Shown: positions 26,108-34,688 of the stretch, piece after piece
Layout: each line of letters starts with the position of its first letter
How positions within the stretch are numbered: position 1 is the stretch's first letter
NCBI GenBank assembly: GCA_964427425.1
Contig: CAYRUD010000014.1
Location: forward strand, 62,001 to 126,000
Direction: 5' to 3'
DNA from: CAYRUD01 sp964427425
GTDB lineage: Bacteria; Chlamydiota; Chlamydiia; Chlamydiales; FEN-1388
Length of the DNA: 64,000 nt
The notes under the pieces: model-generated
Database searches by the model: none
What the model was told of the DNA's origin: nothing
The model's input: the letters and a program-made list of their open reading frames with translations, nothing else
Translations under genes and position numbers: made by a program

Positions 26108-26610
26108 TCTACAGTTGTTATCGTAGCGATACAGTCAACTCCTTCCCCGCAACCACATTCATCTAGTCCTTCACCTGTTAGCGTCGTAATTCCAACTTCC
26201 TTATGGTGGATGTTTAGAAGTGAGGCTAAGTTTTGCTTGATTTGCGTAATCATGATCTCGTCAAGAGATGGTATTTTTCCTTCAATACAGAGAGCTATGG
26301 AAGAAATAGTTTGGGGCTCAAGTGTTTTAACACCTTGTAAAAGAAGCTCGTGACTGGATGTAATTCCTTGTGCTTCTAGTTCGAGTTGCTTTTTTTGCCA
26401 ATGGAATGATGAAAGAGAAGAAATGGCACTTGAAATTGCCTCGATGATGACATCACCATCTGTTTTTCCAATAAATCCCGGTGTGTCATCGATAATGACT
26501 CCTCCCATAACGCAAGGCTTTGCTTGAGACGATGTAGCGAATCGTTTCATGCTTCTTCCTATACCAGTTCGATAGCGAATGAGAGTAGAATGAAGACTGG
26601 ATTCAGACAT
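26098..26610 (-). CDS. IspF-like protein (2-C-methyl-D-erythritol 2,4-cyclodiphosphate synthase fold) lacking metal ligands
   Basis: The 170-residue protein is recognisably IspF: an RTGIG start, KPCVMGGVIIDDTPGF, TDGDV, a central helix region, and TLTGEGLDECGCGEGVDC at the end, as in chlamydial IspF. IspF forms the cyclic diphosphate in the MEP isoprenoid pathway using a divalent metal held by Asp and His in the DxH motif and a second His. Here GIG-x-D-S-H-RF of Chlamydia has become GIGRSMKRF (Ser20 and Lys22 in place of Asp and His), and the second His is Glu57. The usual His before SDGD is Lys49. The enzyme is therefore probably inactive or repurposed. The gene lies next to the cysJ-like gene as in Chlamydia (CT434/CT435), so it is an orthologue by position. 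Confidence 0.8.
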   Translation of the reverse strand: MSESSLHSTLIRYRTGIGRSMKRFATSSQAKPCVMGGVIIDDTPGFIGKTDGDVIIEAISSAISSLSSFHWQKKQLELEAQGITSSHELLLQGVKTLEPQTISSIALCIEGKIPSLDEIMITQIKQNLASLLNIHHKEVGITTLTGEGLDECGCGEGVDCIATITTVERL

Positions 26611-26882
26611 GGTGTACTATGAAGCATCCCTCTTTTAGAAACTTAAAGTAAATCGATCTAATAGCCTTTTGGCTTCCTAAGGGGGTTATATACTTATTGG
26701 CTTTTGATTGCCATGGGGGACTTTTATTGAAAATTGGACTGCAGCATTTTCTCAAAGAGATGTGAGAGTTAGGAACTGAATCAAAAGTGACCGGCAGTTG
26801 AGCAAATAGGGAAAAAATGAAGGGGAAGATCGATATTTAGCCAATCTTCCCGCAGCATCGCTTACAAAAGTGCTTTAACTGA

Positions 26883-27398
26883 CTATTGAGCGTTAGCCTC
26901 AGAGTGTTGCTGGTTTACAGCTTCTACGTAGTTTGACCAAAGATCTTGATCTACAATACCTTTCTGTATTGAGGAGATAAGCTCTCTTTTTACAGATTTT
27001 AGGTCTCTCTTTGGCATTAACTTGCGAACAAGCTCTTTATCGTTAGCGCTAAGAGCGAGTTGAAGCATTCTTTGAAGATCAACGCGAGAGAGATTTACTG
27101 AATCTTTCTTTTTTCTTGATCCGCGAGCGGCTCTTTGCTTTGGTCTGACTGCAACTGGAGTCTCAGCTTCAATGATAAATTTCTTGATCATATCTGCTAG
27201 TTTCTCAGGTAGTTGATGCTTCATCTTTCTCATGGTGAAATGATGAATATATCCCCCTGATGATGCAGGTAGATATCTGCAGATATCGTTTTCACGCTTT
27301 GCACCCAACTTTTTAATAGCTCCATTAATTAATTCATCGAGCTCTTTTGTTTGAGTTGCTACTCCGTATCGTTGTTGTTTGTCGTTTTGGTTGAGCAT
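26883..27398 (-). CDS. Basic protein of unknown function
   Basis: I do not recognise this 171-residue protein. It has an N-terminal helical part (about 20-80) rich in Lys and His with CRYLPASSGGYIHHFTMRKM, then a strongly basic linker near 85-105 (RPKQRAARGSRKKK), and a helical C-terminal part. There is no signal peptide or membrane segment. The lysine/arginine-rich linker suggests nucleic-acid binding. A GAGGAAG ribosome-binding site precedes the ATG at 27398. It stands alone, with 272 bases on its downstream side and 418 bases before ytgA. Function unknown. Confidence 0.6.
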   Translation of the reverse strand: MLNQNDKQQRYGVATQTKELDELINGAIKKLGAKRENDICRYLPASSGGYIHHFTMRKMKHQLPEKLADMIKKFIIEAETPVAVRPKQRAARGSRKKKDSVNLSRVDLQRMLQLALSANDKELVRKLMPKRDLKSVKRELISSIQKGIVDQDLWSNYVEAVNQQHSEANAQ

Positions 27399-27816
27399 TT
27401 TACTTCCTCGATTGCATCTTTTTAATTTGTCAATTCATATCTAATTGCGCATGTGGATAACAAAAGTCATTTGAATAGTCAATCGATAGTTTTGATTCTT
27501 TGCTGTTTATGTGTATTTTAACCTAAAAAATGAGAGCGATCATGAAATGAGACAGCATATTTTCCCTGCTTTAGATCGTATGGAGAGATCATTGAGCAGC
27601 TGTTTCTTTTTTCACTAGATTGAATCATTAAAAAGGTTATACTTCTCTTTTTACTTAAACAAAGAGATGACCACACTAAGAGAAGATATGAAGAGAGCTT
27701 TATGAGGAGAACTATCTCTCTCTCATTTGATTTATACAGAGACTGTTGTGAAAATGAAATAGGTAAAAAGTAATATAACAAACAATCTTAAACGTTGAGT
27801 ACGAATTTGCTATAAA
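27399..27816. other. Divergent intergenic region upstream of the ytg operon
   Basis: A 418-base AT-rich gap between the basic unknown gene (minus) and ytgA (plus). It should hold the metal-responsive promoter and operator of the ytg operon. I saw short ORFs without ribosome-binding sites and no RNA gene. In Chlamydia YtgR binds upstream of ytgA; an operator cannot be located here by eye. Confidence 0.3.
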
Positions 27817-28833
27817 ATGAACCAAAAAAAATATGTAAGACTGCCAGTTATTTCTTTCCTTTTTTCGATCTTCTTCTTTTGCTGCGCTCTTTTTACAGCC
27901 TGTGGAGAGAAGACCCAAAAGACACATGAGAAAGTAAAGCTGTGGATGACTTCTCAAGGGAGTGAAATTAAAGTCTTAGTCACGACAGCTCATGTTGGTT
28001 CTATTGTTAAAGAAGTTGGCGGAAATGAAGTGAGCGTTTTGGAGCTTATCCAAGGCGAAAGCGATCCGCATTCGTATCAACTTGTAAAAGGCGATGATGA
28101 GAAGTTTACTCGAGCTGATGTCGTTTTTTATTCTGGACTTGGCCTCGAGCATAGTCCAAGCATTGTTGCTAAATTGAAAGAGGCTCATGCCATCGCTTTT
28201 GGTGATAGTATTGCATCCCAAGATCCTAGGGCTGCTGTGTATTTAGGTGGCGCGATTGATCCACACATGTGGATGGATGTATCTCTTTGGGCTAGAGGTT
28301 GTTTTGTTGTTGCAGAAAAGCTGGCCCATGTCCGTCCTGAGAAGAGGGCTTTCTTTGAAGAGAATGCTCAAAAGCTCTATGAAAAGCTCATGAATCTTGA
28401 TAAGAGGGTTTTAGACCTTCTGCAAAGCATTCCTCTGGAGAAGCGGTATTTAGTCACGACACACGATGCTTTCCACTATTTTACTCGCCGATATTTAGCT
28501 CCGAGAGAAGAAACCTCAGACATGAGATGGACTGATCGCTGCAGGGCTCCAGAGGGATTAGCTCCAGATAGCCAGATAAGCACTCAAGATATCGTTGAAA
28601 TTGCCGATTATATTTGCAAAAGGGGTGTGAAAGTTCTTTTCGCTGAGATGGGAATTAATCAAGACTCACTTTTTAAGCTTCAAGAAGTGGTTCGTGAGAA
28701 AGGTCATGCAATTCACATTGTCCGAGAAAAACTCTACTCAGATTCGATGGGGGAAGAAGGAACTATAGAAGGCACGTACGAAGGTATGATATGGCATAAT
28801 GCTGTAGGAATTCAACAGGGCCTGAGCCTGTAG
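27817..28833 (+). CDS. ytgA: Metal-binding lipoprotein of ABC transporter (YtgA/ZnuA-type)
   Basis: The periplasmic solute-binding protein (cluster A-I) that delivers Fe, Mn or Zn to the YtgBCD transporter. The N-terminus has a hydrophobic segment ending in LFTACGEK, a lipobox-like site for lipid attachment. Metal-ligand regions characteristic of the family are seen: GESDPHSYQL, GGAIDPHMWMDV and VTTHDAFHYF, and an acidic ligand region near AEMGINQDSL. The length of 338 fits Chlamydia YtgA (CT067). It is the first gene of a four-gene operon with the ATPase 77 bases downstream. Confidence 0.9.
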   Translation: MNQKKYVRLPVISFLFSIFFFCCALFTACGEKTQKTHEKVKLWMTSQGSEIKVLVTTAHVGSIVKEVGGNEVSVLELIQGESDPHSYQLVKGDDEKFTRADVVFYSGLGLEHSPSIVAKLKEAHAIAFGDSIASQDPRAAVYLGGAIDPHMWMDVSLWARGCFVVAEKLAHVRPEKRAFFEENAQKLYEKLMNLDKRVLDLLQSIPLEKRYLVTTHDAFHYFTRRYLAPREETSDMRWTDRCRAPEGLAPDSQISTQDIVEIADYICKRGVKVLFAEMGINQDSLFKLQEVVREKGHAIHIVREKLYSDSMGEEGTIEGTYEGMIWHNAVGIQQGLSL

Positions 28834-28910
28834 GATTGTAAGGTGTTCTTTCAATATCCAAATCGATTGCTGAGTGCGCTCTTATATATAACAAAGGTTT
28901 GATAGAGAGT

Positions 28911-29696
28911 ATGAAAGGGGAAAAGGAAAAAGCGATTTTCATCAGAGACCTCTCTGTGCATTATGGATTTTCTCCAGTACTGTGGGATATCTCTTTGTCA
29001 ATACCTCAAGGCAAGCTCGTAGGGATAATGGGCCCTAATGGCGCGGGGAAAAGTACCTTCATGAAGGCGATCTTGAGACTTGTTCCTGCAACAGGGGGAA
29101 TCGAAATTTTAGGGCATGCTACGTTGAATCCTGTACGCCAGCGAATTGCCTATGTTCCGCAAAAGGAACAGGTGGATTGGGACTTTCCTATGACTGTCCG
29201 TGATTTGGTCGCGATGGGATGTTATCCTCGAAAAGGCCTTTTTGGAAGAATGAAGAGTGAAGACTGGGGTAAAGTAGATGAAGCAATTCATACCATGGGG
29301 CTTTCTTCTTTCTCTGGAAGGCAAATAAGCCAACTCTCAGGAGGACAGCAGCAGCGAGCCTTCATAGCGCGAGCAATCGTTCAAGAAGCAGATCTTTATT
29401 TTCTTGATGAACCTTTCAGTGGCGTTGATCTTACAAGCGAAAAGATTATTGTTGATGTTTTGAAGCAAATGAGAGACCAAGGAAAGACGATCTGTGTCGT
29501 ACACCATGATCTATCATCTGTCGAGTCATATTTTGATTGGCTAGTTCTTCTAAATACGCGTCTAGTTGCTTCTGGATCTTTAGTGGATGTATTTAATCAA
29601 AAGAACTTAAGGCTAACGTACGGCAGAAACTGGAAACTTGTAGAGGATGCTATGCAAGGCTCTCTTGTCATGAAGATGAGAGGTATAGAATCATGA
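28911..29696 (+). CDS. ytgB: Metal ABC transporter ATP-binding protein (YtgB)
   Basis: The cytoplasmic ATPase of the metal importer. Walker A is GIMGPNGAGKSTF, the signature motif is LSGGQQQRAFIARAI, Walker B is DLYFLDEPFSGVDL, and the H-loop is VVHHDLSSV. The frame also starts at TTG 28899, but ATG 28911 gives 261 residues and looks like a natural start (MKGEKEKAIF). Its stop overlaps the ytgC start by four bases, so the two are translationally coupled. Confidence 0.92.
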   Translation: MKGEKEKAIFIRDLSVHYGFSPVLWDISLSIPQGKLVGIMGPNGAGKSTFMKAILRLVPATGGIEILGHATLNPVRQRIAYVPQKEQVDWDFPMTVRDLVAMGCYPRKGLFGRMKSEDWGKVDEAIHTMGLSSFSGRQISQLSGGQQQRAFIARAIVQEADLYFLDEPFSGVDLTSEKIIVDVLKQMRDQGKTICVVHHDLSSVESYFDWLVLLNTRLVASGSLVDVFNQKNLRLTYGRNWKLVEDAMQGSLVMKMRGIES

Positions 29697-31090
29697 TAGA
29701 TTGGATAGTATCAATCTTCAATGACCCAGTCTTGCGAGGTCCACTCATGACCTGCATATTTGTGGGCGGCCTCGGCGGAATCATTGGTATATGGCTCTTC
29801 TTTCAGCAGCATTCGCTCATTGGAGAGGTTCTCTCACATGCGACTTTTCCTGGGATGATAGGCGGAGCAATATTTGCCGCGATTTCCTGCTCGATCATAT
29901 TTTCATATGATATTCCCTTCCTTGACGCTTCATCCTATGAAATGGTCTGTATACTTGCGGGAGGCTTCTTTTCTTCGTATATAAGCGTTTTGATTATGCA
30001 CTCTTTAATTAAAAGAAAGGTTGCGTATGAGGACAGCGCTCTCTCATTTATTCTCTCATCGACGTTCGGTATCGGCCTTCTTCTCATCTCTTTAGTTCAA
30101 AAGGAATATCCTTCTCTATGGAGAAAATTGATGGCGTTCTTAATGGGACAGGCTGCCACAATACCAAATCAATATGTCTCTCTTTCGTTCTATTTTTTTA
30201 TCAGCATTGCGATCGGCTTTTATGTATTCAGAAAGAGTATTTTGTCTTTTCTTTTTGATCGCCAATTCACGTCATTATATATGTTAATGCCTCGCCTAGT
30301 TGAGCGAGCAATCCTTGTCGCAATCGTTGCAACATCAATGCTTGGAATTCGTTTGATGGGGGTTGTATTAATCTCTGCTATATTGATTTTCCCTCCAGTT
30401 ATAGCAAGGCTTCTATCGGATACATTTTCAACGGTCACCATTCTCTCTGCATGTATTGGATCCTTGGCTTGCGGTCTTGGCGTCATCATATCGCATAGCG
30501 TGGCGGGATTTCTTCAGGATGAGTCCGGAAAATCGTTGTGGCTTCCTACAGGACCATTGATCGTCCTTGTAATGCTAGGCTTATTTTTAGCGGCTATACT
30601 TTTCTCTCCTCGGCAGGGCCTGATTATTCGAAGTATACGAAGAGCTCTTTTTCACTGGCGATGTGTTCGGGAAAATGTTCTTAAGTTCTTTTGGAAAGCG
30701 TGCGTTCATTCTGGTACCGAGCGAATTTCGTGGAAGCAACTGTATTCTGAAAGCCCTGTGCCATTTCGCACGCTCTTTGGTAAAATAACGATTTATATCC
30801 TTGAGAGGGGACGCTATATCATTCGTAATGATCAAGGTTTTGATGTGACTCCGAAGGGGCTTGCTGAAGGAAGAAGGCTTGTTCGCTTGCATCGCCTTTG
30901 GGAGTTGTATCTTGTCGAATACTGCGGAATGGGAAAAGATGTGGTTCACCCAAGTGCTGAGGAAATGGAGCACATCATTACACCTGATATGGAACGAGAG
31001 CTTTCTACCCTTCTTCATGATCCAAGCTTTGATCCACACAGACAGCCTATTCCTTCTCAATTGGAGAAAGTGCTTCTTCAAGAGAAATAA
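29693..31090 (+). CDS. ytgC: Metal ABC permease fused to a DtxR-family repressor (YtgC-YtgR type)
   Basis: A 465-residue fusion. Residues 1 to about 305 form an ABC-3 family permease with roughly eight to nine membrane helices, beginning GPLMTCIFVGGLGGIIGIWLF in parts and including GEVLSHATFPGM. The C-terminal 150 residues are cytoplasmic and DtxR/MntR-like, with VTPKGLAEGRRLVRLHRLW, then EEMEHIITPDMERELSTLL and DPHRQPIP. In Chlamydia trachomatis the same fusion is cleaved to free YtgR, an iron-dependent repressor of this operon. The arrangement here implies the same regulation. The metal-site cysteine of DtxR is Met here (EEMEH), as in some Mn/Fe sensors. Confidence 0.92.
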   Translation: MIDWIVSIFNDPVLRGPLMTCIFVGGLGGIIGIWLFFQQHSLIGEVLSHATFPGMIGGAIFAAISCSIIFSYDIPFLDASSYEMVCILAGGFFSSYISVLIMHSLIKRKVAYEDSALSFILSSTFGIGLLLISLVQKEYPSLWRKLMAFLMGQAATIPNQYVSLSFYFFISIAIGFYVFRKSILSFLFDRQFTSLYMLMPRLVERAILVAIVATSMLGIRLMGVVLISAILIFPPVIARLLSDTFSTVTILSACIGSLACGLGVIISHSVAGFLQDESGKSLWLPTGPLIVLVMLGLFLAAILFSPRQGLIIRSIRRALFHWRCVRENVLKFFWKACVHSGTERISWKQLYSESPVPFRTLFGKITIYILERGRYIIRNDQGFDVTPKGLAEGRRLVRLHRLWELYLVEYCGMGKDVVHPSAEEMEHIITPDMERELSTLLHDPSFDPHRQPIPSQLEKVLLQEK

Positions 31091-31125
31091 TGAAGGTAGA
31101 AGATATTTGAGAAGAAGGACAATGG

Positions 31126-32145
31126 ATGAATCCTTATTTTAACACGACCTTTTTTGAGTGGTTCCAAGTTGCTTTCGAGAGAGCCTATCTTTTCATTTCA
31201 GGTCAGGCTCAGTTCTCGTTGGCATCAGATGAAGTTCAAGCTCTTGTGCTGGCTTTTTTTGCTCTCAATGCAAGTATTTTGGGTTCATTTTTAGTCATAA
31301 AACGACTGACGATGATGGCGAATGCAATTTCTCATACAATGGTTTTGGGAATTGTTTTTGCGTATCTCTTCTCCTCCAGCCATACTGCTTCAGATGATCA
31401 CTCGACTTTTATGGATCTTTATCCTAGCGAAACTTCTCTCTTTTTATTCTCTGGATTGATAGCCATATTGACAGCCGTTTTGACTCAAGTTCTCTCAAGG
31501 CATCGTTTGATTCGAGAAGACGCAAGTAATGCAATCGTTTTTACCTCCCTTTTTGCCATTGGAATTACGCTCGTATCGACCCTTACCAAGAATGCGCATG
31601 CTGGAGGAGAGCTCTTGATGGGCAATCCCGATGCGCTAGTTGCCTCTGATATTCCCAGGGTTGCCATATCTACAGTGGTCTCATGCTTGGCCATTGTCGG
31701 ATTATATAGAGGTCTTTCAGTTGCTCTCTTTGATGAGATGTTTGGAAAGATGGCGGGATTAAGACCTCAAGTTATGGTCTCTCTTCTCCTCCTCTTTGTT
31801 TCTATGACTCTTGTTACGTCGTTTAGAGCTGTTGGATTTGTTATGTCGCTTGCCTTCTTTGTCACGCCCTCTTTGATAGCTCGCTTATATTCTCATAGTA
31901 TGAAGCAGTTAATAGGTATCTCATCTCTAATAGCTATCTTTTCTTCTCTTTCTTCCGTTGCTTTAACTCGTCATATTTTGACTATGTACAATATAGCGCT
32001 CTCAACAGGGGCTTTTGCGGTTTCTTGGCTTGTTAGCCTCTACCTTTTGGCTTTACTCGCTAGGAAAGGAAAGAGTCTTATGAGACGGACAGTAGATCAA
32101 GGATTGCTAGATGGAAAACTCGACGATGCGGTCCAATCTGATTGA
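31126..32145 (+). CDS. ytgD: Metal ABC transporter permease (YtgD)
   Basis: The second ABC-3 family permease of the metal importer. It is 339 residues with about eight helices and the family motif FLVIKRLTMMANAISHTMVLGI near residues 55-75, split here by a helix turn; the C-terminal tail is polar. GAAGGA at 31113-31119 is correctly spaced before the ATG at 31126. It completes a ytgABCD operon, followed by a clear terminator. Two distinct permeases (C and D) with one ATPase is the normal Chlamydia layout. Confidence 0.9.
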   Translation: MNPYFNTTFFEWFQVAFERAYLFISGQAQFSLASDEVQALVLAFFALNASILGSFLVIKRLTMMANAISHTMVLGIVFAYLFSSSHTASDDHSTFMDLYPSETSLFLFSGLIAILTAVLTQVLSRHRLIREDASNAIVFTSLFAIGITLVSTLTKNAHAGGELLMGNPDALVASDIPRVAISTVVSCLAIVGLYRGLSVALFDEMFGKMAGLRPQVMVSLLLLFVSMTLVTSFRAVGFVMSLAFFVTPSLIARLYSHSMKQLIGISSLIAIFSSLSSVALTRHILTMYNIALSTGAFAVSWLVSLYLLALLARKGKSLMRRTVDQGLLDGKLDDAVQSD

Positions 32146-32446
32146 GAGTAAATCTTTTCTTGACTAAGAAAAGAATTTTTAAGAATGGACAGGTTGGGGG
32201 AGTAGGGAAAAGAGTGCGATGAAAGAAAAACTCTGATAATCTTATCTACTCAAGCAAAATCCCGCCTGATGGTGGATCCTTTTATGGTACTCTTATTGTA
32301 CTAGGAAACTCTTTAGCATGCTCTCTTCGCAAGAGCTTACATATAAAGTCTCTTTTGGACTGTTTTTTTAAGTCCTATTTGTAAAAGGATGTTTGAAGAT
32401 TACATTGTGAGAAATATGGTTTGAGAGGGTTTAAGGAGCGTATTCA
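32146..32446. other. ytgD-rseP intergenic region (expected dxr absent)
   Basis: A 301-base gap containing the ytg terminator and then AT-rich sequence leading to rseP. No ORF is seen. In Chlamydia trachomatis I recall dxr (CT071) between ytgD and the site-2 protease gene; no remnant of it is recognisable here. Confidence 0.5.
32153..32180 (+). terminator. Rho-independent terminator of the ytg operon
   Basis: TCTTTTCTT at 32153-32161 pairs with AAGAAAAGA at 32166-32174 around loop GACT and is followed by ATTTTT. It lies 8 bases after the ytgD stop. Confidence 0.75.
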
Positions 32447-34486
32447 ATGCTAGAACAGGTGTTGCCTATTATACTTGCTCTTTGTGGTTTAAGTTTGTTG
32501 ATTTTTGTACATGAACTAGGTCATCTCATTGCTGCCATCCAAGCAAAAATGGAGATAGAAGCCTTTGGTATTGGTTTTGGAAGACCAGTCCTCTCATTTA
32601 TCTTTAAGGGCATCCGATTTAATCTTTGCTGGATTCCTTTTGGCGGTTACGTAAAGATCGTCGGTATGGATAGCTCTTCTGAGGCTATAGATAAGAATAA
32701 GGTAGGCTTCTTCTCCTCTTCTCCTCTGCAGCGAATTAAAGTTGCATTTGCAGGTCCTCTTGCTAATGTTCTTTTCGCACTCTTTGTTTTCTCCGCAATA
32801 TGGCTGACAGGTGGAAGAGATAAGCCCTTTTCAGAGGTAACTAGCAGAGTTGGTTGGATTGATCCAAACTCAGAGTTATATGCTAAAGGCCTTCGTCCTG
32901 GAGATCGAATTGTTGCTTATGCCGGCCGCCCTCTTCATTCAGCAAATGATCATATTCAAGCTGCTATGACAAGTGGGAATAGCTTGGCGGTGGACTTTGA
33001 GACAATTCCTACTTATACAATGCCACCAAAGAGAATCTCCTGTGTCATTACTCCGTACGATCATCCTAATGCAAAAACTCCTGGTCTTTTGACAACAGGG
33101 GTGTTAGCTCCATCGAGCTTTGTAGTATGGAATCCCTACATTAATCATAGAGATGAAGAAGCTCTCTCAATGCCATCTGTCTTAGAGAGCGGCATTCGCT
33201 CATATGATAGGATAATCTGGATGGATAATGTCTCCATTTTCTCCATGGAACAGCTTCATGAAGTGCTTAATGATGGAACAGTTCTTGTTTCAGTCATCCG
33301 CCCTTCTCTATCAAAGCCTATTCCAATCCATCTTCGTGTTCCAAGAGTGAAAGTTCAGGAGCTCAAGCTTCTCTCTGAGGTAAAAGGAGAACTCTCTGAT
33401 TGGCAATATATGGCAGGCCTTCAAAGTAAAAAAATGTCCGACCTATGGGTACTTCCCTACAATATTACTGTCGATGGTATTGTGGAACATCCTCTCTCAG
33501 TGATTGACTCATCTGTCAAGATGTCAAAACTTTCGGATACTCTTCTGCCGGGCGACCATATTGTCGCAGTTCAAGGTGAACGCGTCTCGCATGCTTCACA
33601 AATTTTAAAGAATATCCAGGATAAAAAATCGATTGTCATTGTTGAGAGGTATTTAGCGGGAAAAGAGGGACTTCCTATTTTCTCTAAAGATTTCTCGGAT
33701 GTTGACAGCGCAGATCAGGCATTCATCAAGCCTTTTTCATCGCACGCATACCACGAGCTTATTCAAACAGTCGGCGTTAACGCCTTAACTGCTGCGATTA
33801 GCTCTACAATGGAAGGTGGAGGAGAATTGGTTCTTTTAAAGCCAATTAAGCTATTTGATCAAAGATCTCTTATTAACCATATTCAATCAGTACGCGCTGA
33901 TACAGCTTCTCGACGAACTCTCCGCACTTCTCAATCTTACAACTCTGAGAATGAGTCCCAACAGGAGAATGAGCCTACATCGGTTACGACTCAAGCTCAG
34001 ATGAAAACTCAAGGCGATATGGATCAGACGGCAGCTAAGAGGTACGTTCTCGGTCTAGTTGGAGTGAGAGACGCGGCGATCCAATATAATCCAGATCCTC
34101 TCTCTATGTTGTTCGAAAGCGTAGAAGATGTGTTCCGCACACTCTCCGCATTATTAACTGGAACCTTAAGCCCTAAGTGGATGGCAGGTCCTGTTGGTAT
34201 CGTGGACTCAATACAGCATCAGATGGCTTTTGGAGGCTTCAGAGAAGCTTTCTTTTGGTTGTCTATTTTATCGGTAAATCTAGCACTCTTGAATCTTTTA
34301 CCGCTTCCCGCACTTGATGGTGGGTATATTCTTCTTTCTCTCATTGAGATAGGTACAGGATTAAGACCGAGTGCTCAAGCTCTGGAAAAGATTGTTTTTC
34401 CGTTTATCCTCGCGTTGGTATGTCTTTTTATATATTTGACCTATAACGATATCTCAAGATTGATTCTTCGCTTCTTTGGAAGTTAA
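32447..34486 (+). CDS. rseP: Site-2 (intramembrane) zinc metalloprotease RseP
   Basis: A membrane protease of the S2P family that cleaves regulatory or signal peptides inside the inner membrane. The zinc motif HELGH lies in the first membrane helix (FVHELGHLIAA), and the third ligand motif PALDGGYILL lies near the end. Between them are at least two PDZ-like regions, for example LYAKGLRPGDRIVAYAG. The length of 679 is much longer than E. coli RseP (450) and slightly longer than the Chlamydia homologue (CT072, about 620). The extra length lies in the periplasmic middle, including a Gln/Asn/Glu-rich stretch near 515-540. Confidence 0.92.
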   Translation: MLEQVLPIILALCGLSLLIFVHELGHLIAAIQAKMEIEAFGIGFGRPVLSFIFKGIRFNLCWIPFGGYVKIVGMDSSSEAIDKNKVGFFSSSPLQRIKVAFAGPLANVLFALFVFSAIWLTGGRDKPFSEVTSRVGWIDPNSELYAKGLRPGDRIVAYAGRPLHSANDHIQAAMTSGNSLAVDFETIPTYTMPPKRISCVITPYDHPNAKTPGLLTTGVLAPSSFVVWNPYINHRDEEALSMPSVLESGIRSYDRIIWMDNVSIFSMEQLHEVLNDGTVLVSVIRPSLSKPIPIHLRVPRVKVQELKLLSEVKGELSDWQYMAGLQSKKMSDLWVLPYNITVDGIVEHPLSVIDSSVKMSKLSDTLLPGDHIVAVQGERVSHASQILKNIQDKKSIVIVERYLAGKEGLPIFSKDFSDVDSADQAFIKPFSSHAYHELIQTVGVNALTAAISSTMEGGGELVLLKPIKLFDQRSLINHIQSVRADTASRRTLRTSQSYNSENESQQENEPTSVTTQAQMKTQGDMDQTAAKRYVLGLVGVRDAAIQYNPDPLSMLFESVEDVFRTLSALLTGTLSPKWMAGPVGIVDSIQHQMAFGGFREAFFWLSILSVNLALLNLLPLPALDGGYILLSLIEIGTGLRPSAQALEKIVFPFILALVCLFIYLTYNDISRLILRFFGS

Positions 34487-34518
34487 GAGCTATTATCTTA
34501 AGGATGGATTCTTCTACT

Positions 34519-34568
34519 GGCCTTATAAGGAGCAAATAATTGCCTCCTTATAAGGCCTCTTTTTCTTC
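34519..34568 (+). terminator. Strong rho-independent terminator after rseP
   Basis: GGCCTTATAAGGAG at 34519-34532 pairs perfectly with CTCCTTATAAGGCC at 34544-34557, followed by TCTTTTTCTT. The stem is 14 bases with an 11-base loop. Confidence 0.9.
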
Positions 34569-34688
34569 TCTCTTTCTCTTCTTTTTAATAGTGCAGTTTT
34601 CCTATATAGGAGCCAGAGAATTTTGGACTGGTTCAGTGTTGAGTGATGAAAGATCTCGGATTGAGAGTATGAGGGAGTAGTGAACCTT

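Noticed and set aside
27518..27957. Minus-strand ORFs in front of and across ytgA
   Set aside because: AT-rich, low-complexity hydrophobic or charged translations with no ribosome-binding site; partly antisense to ytgA.
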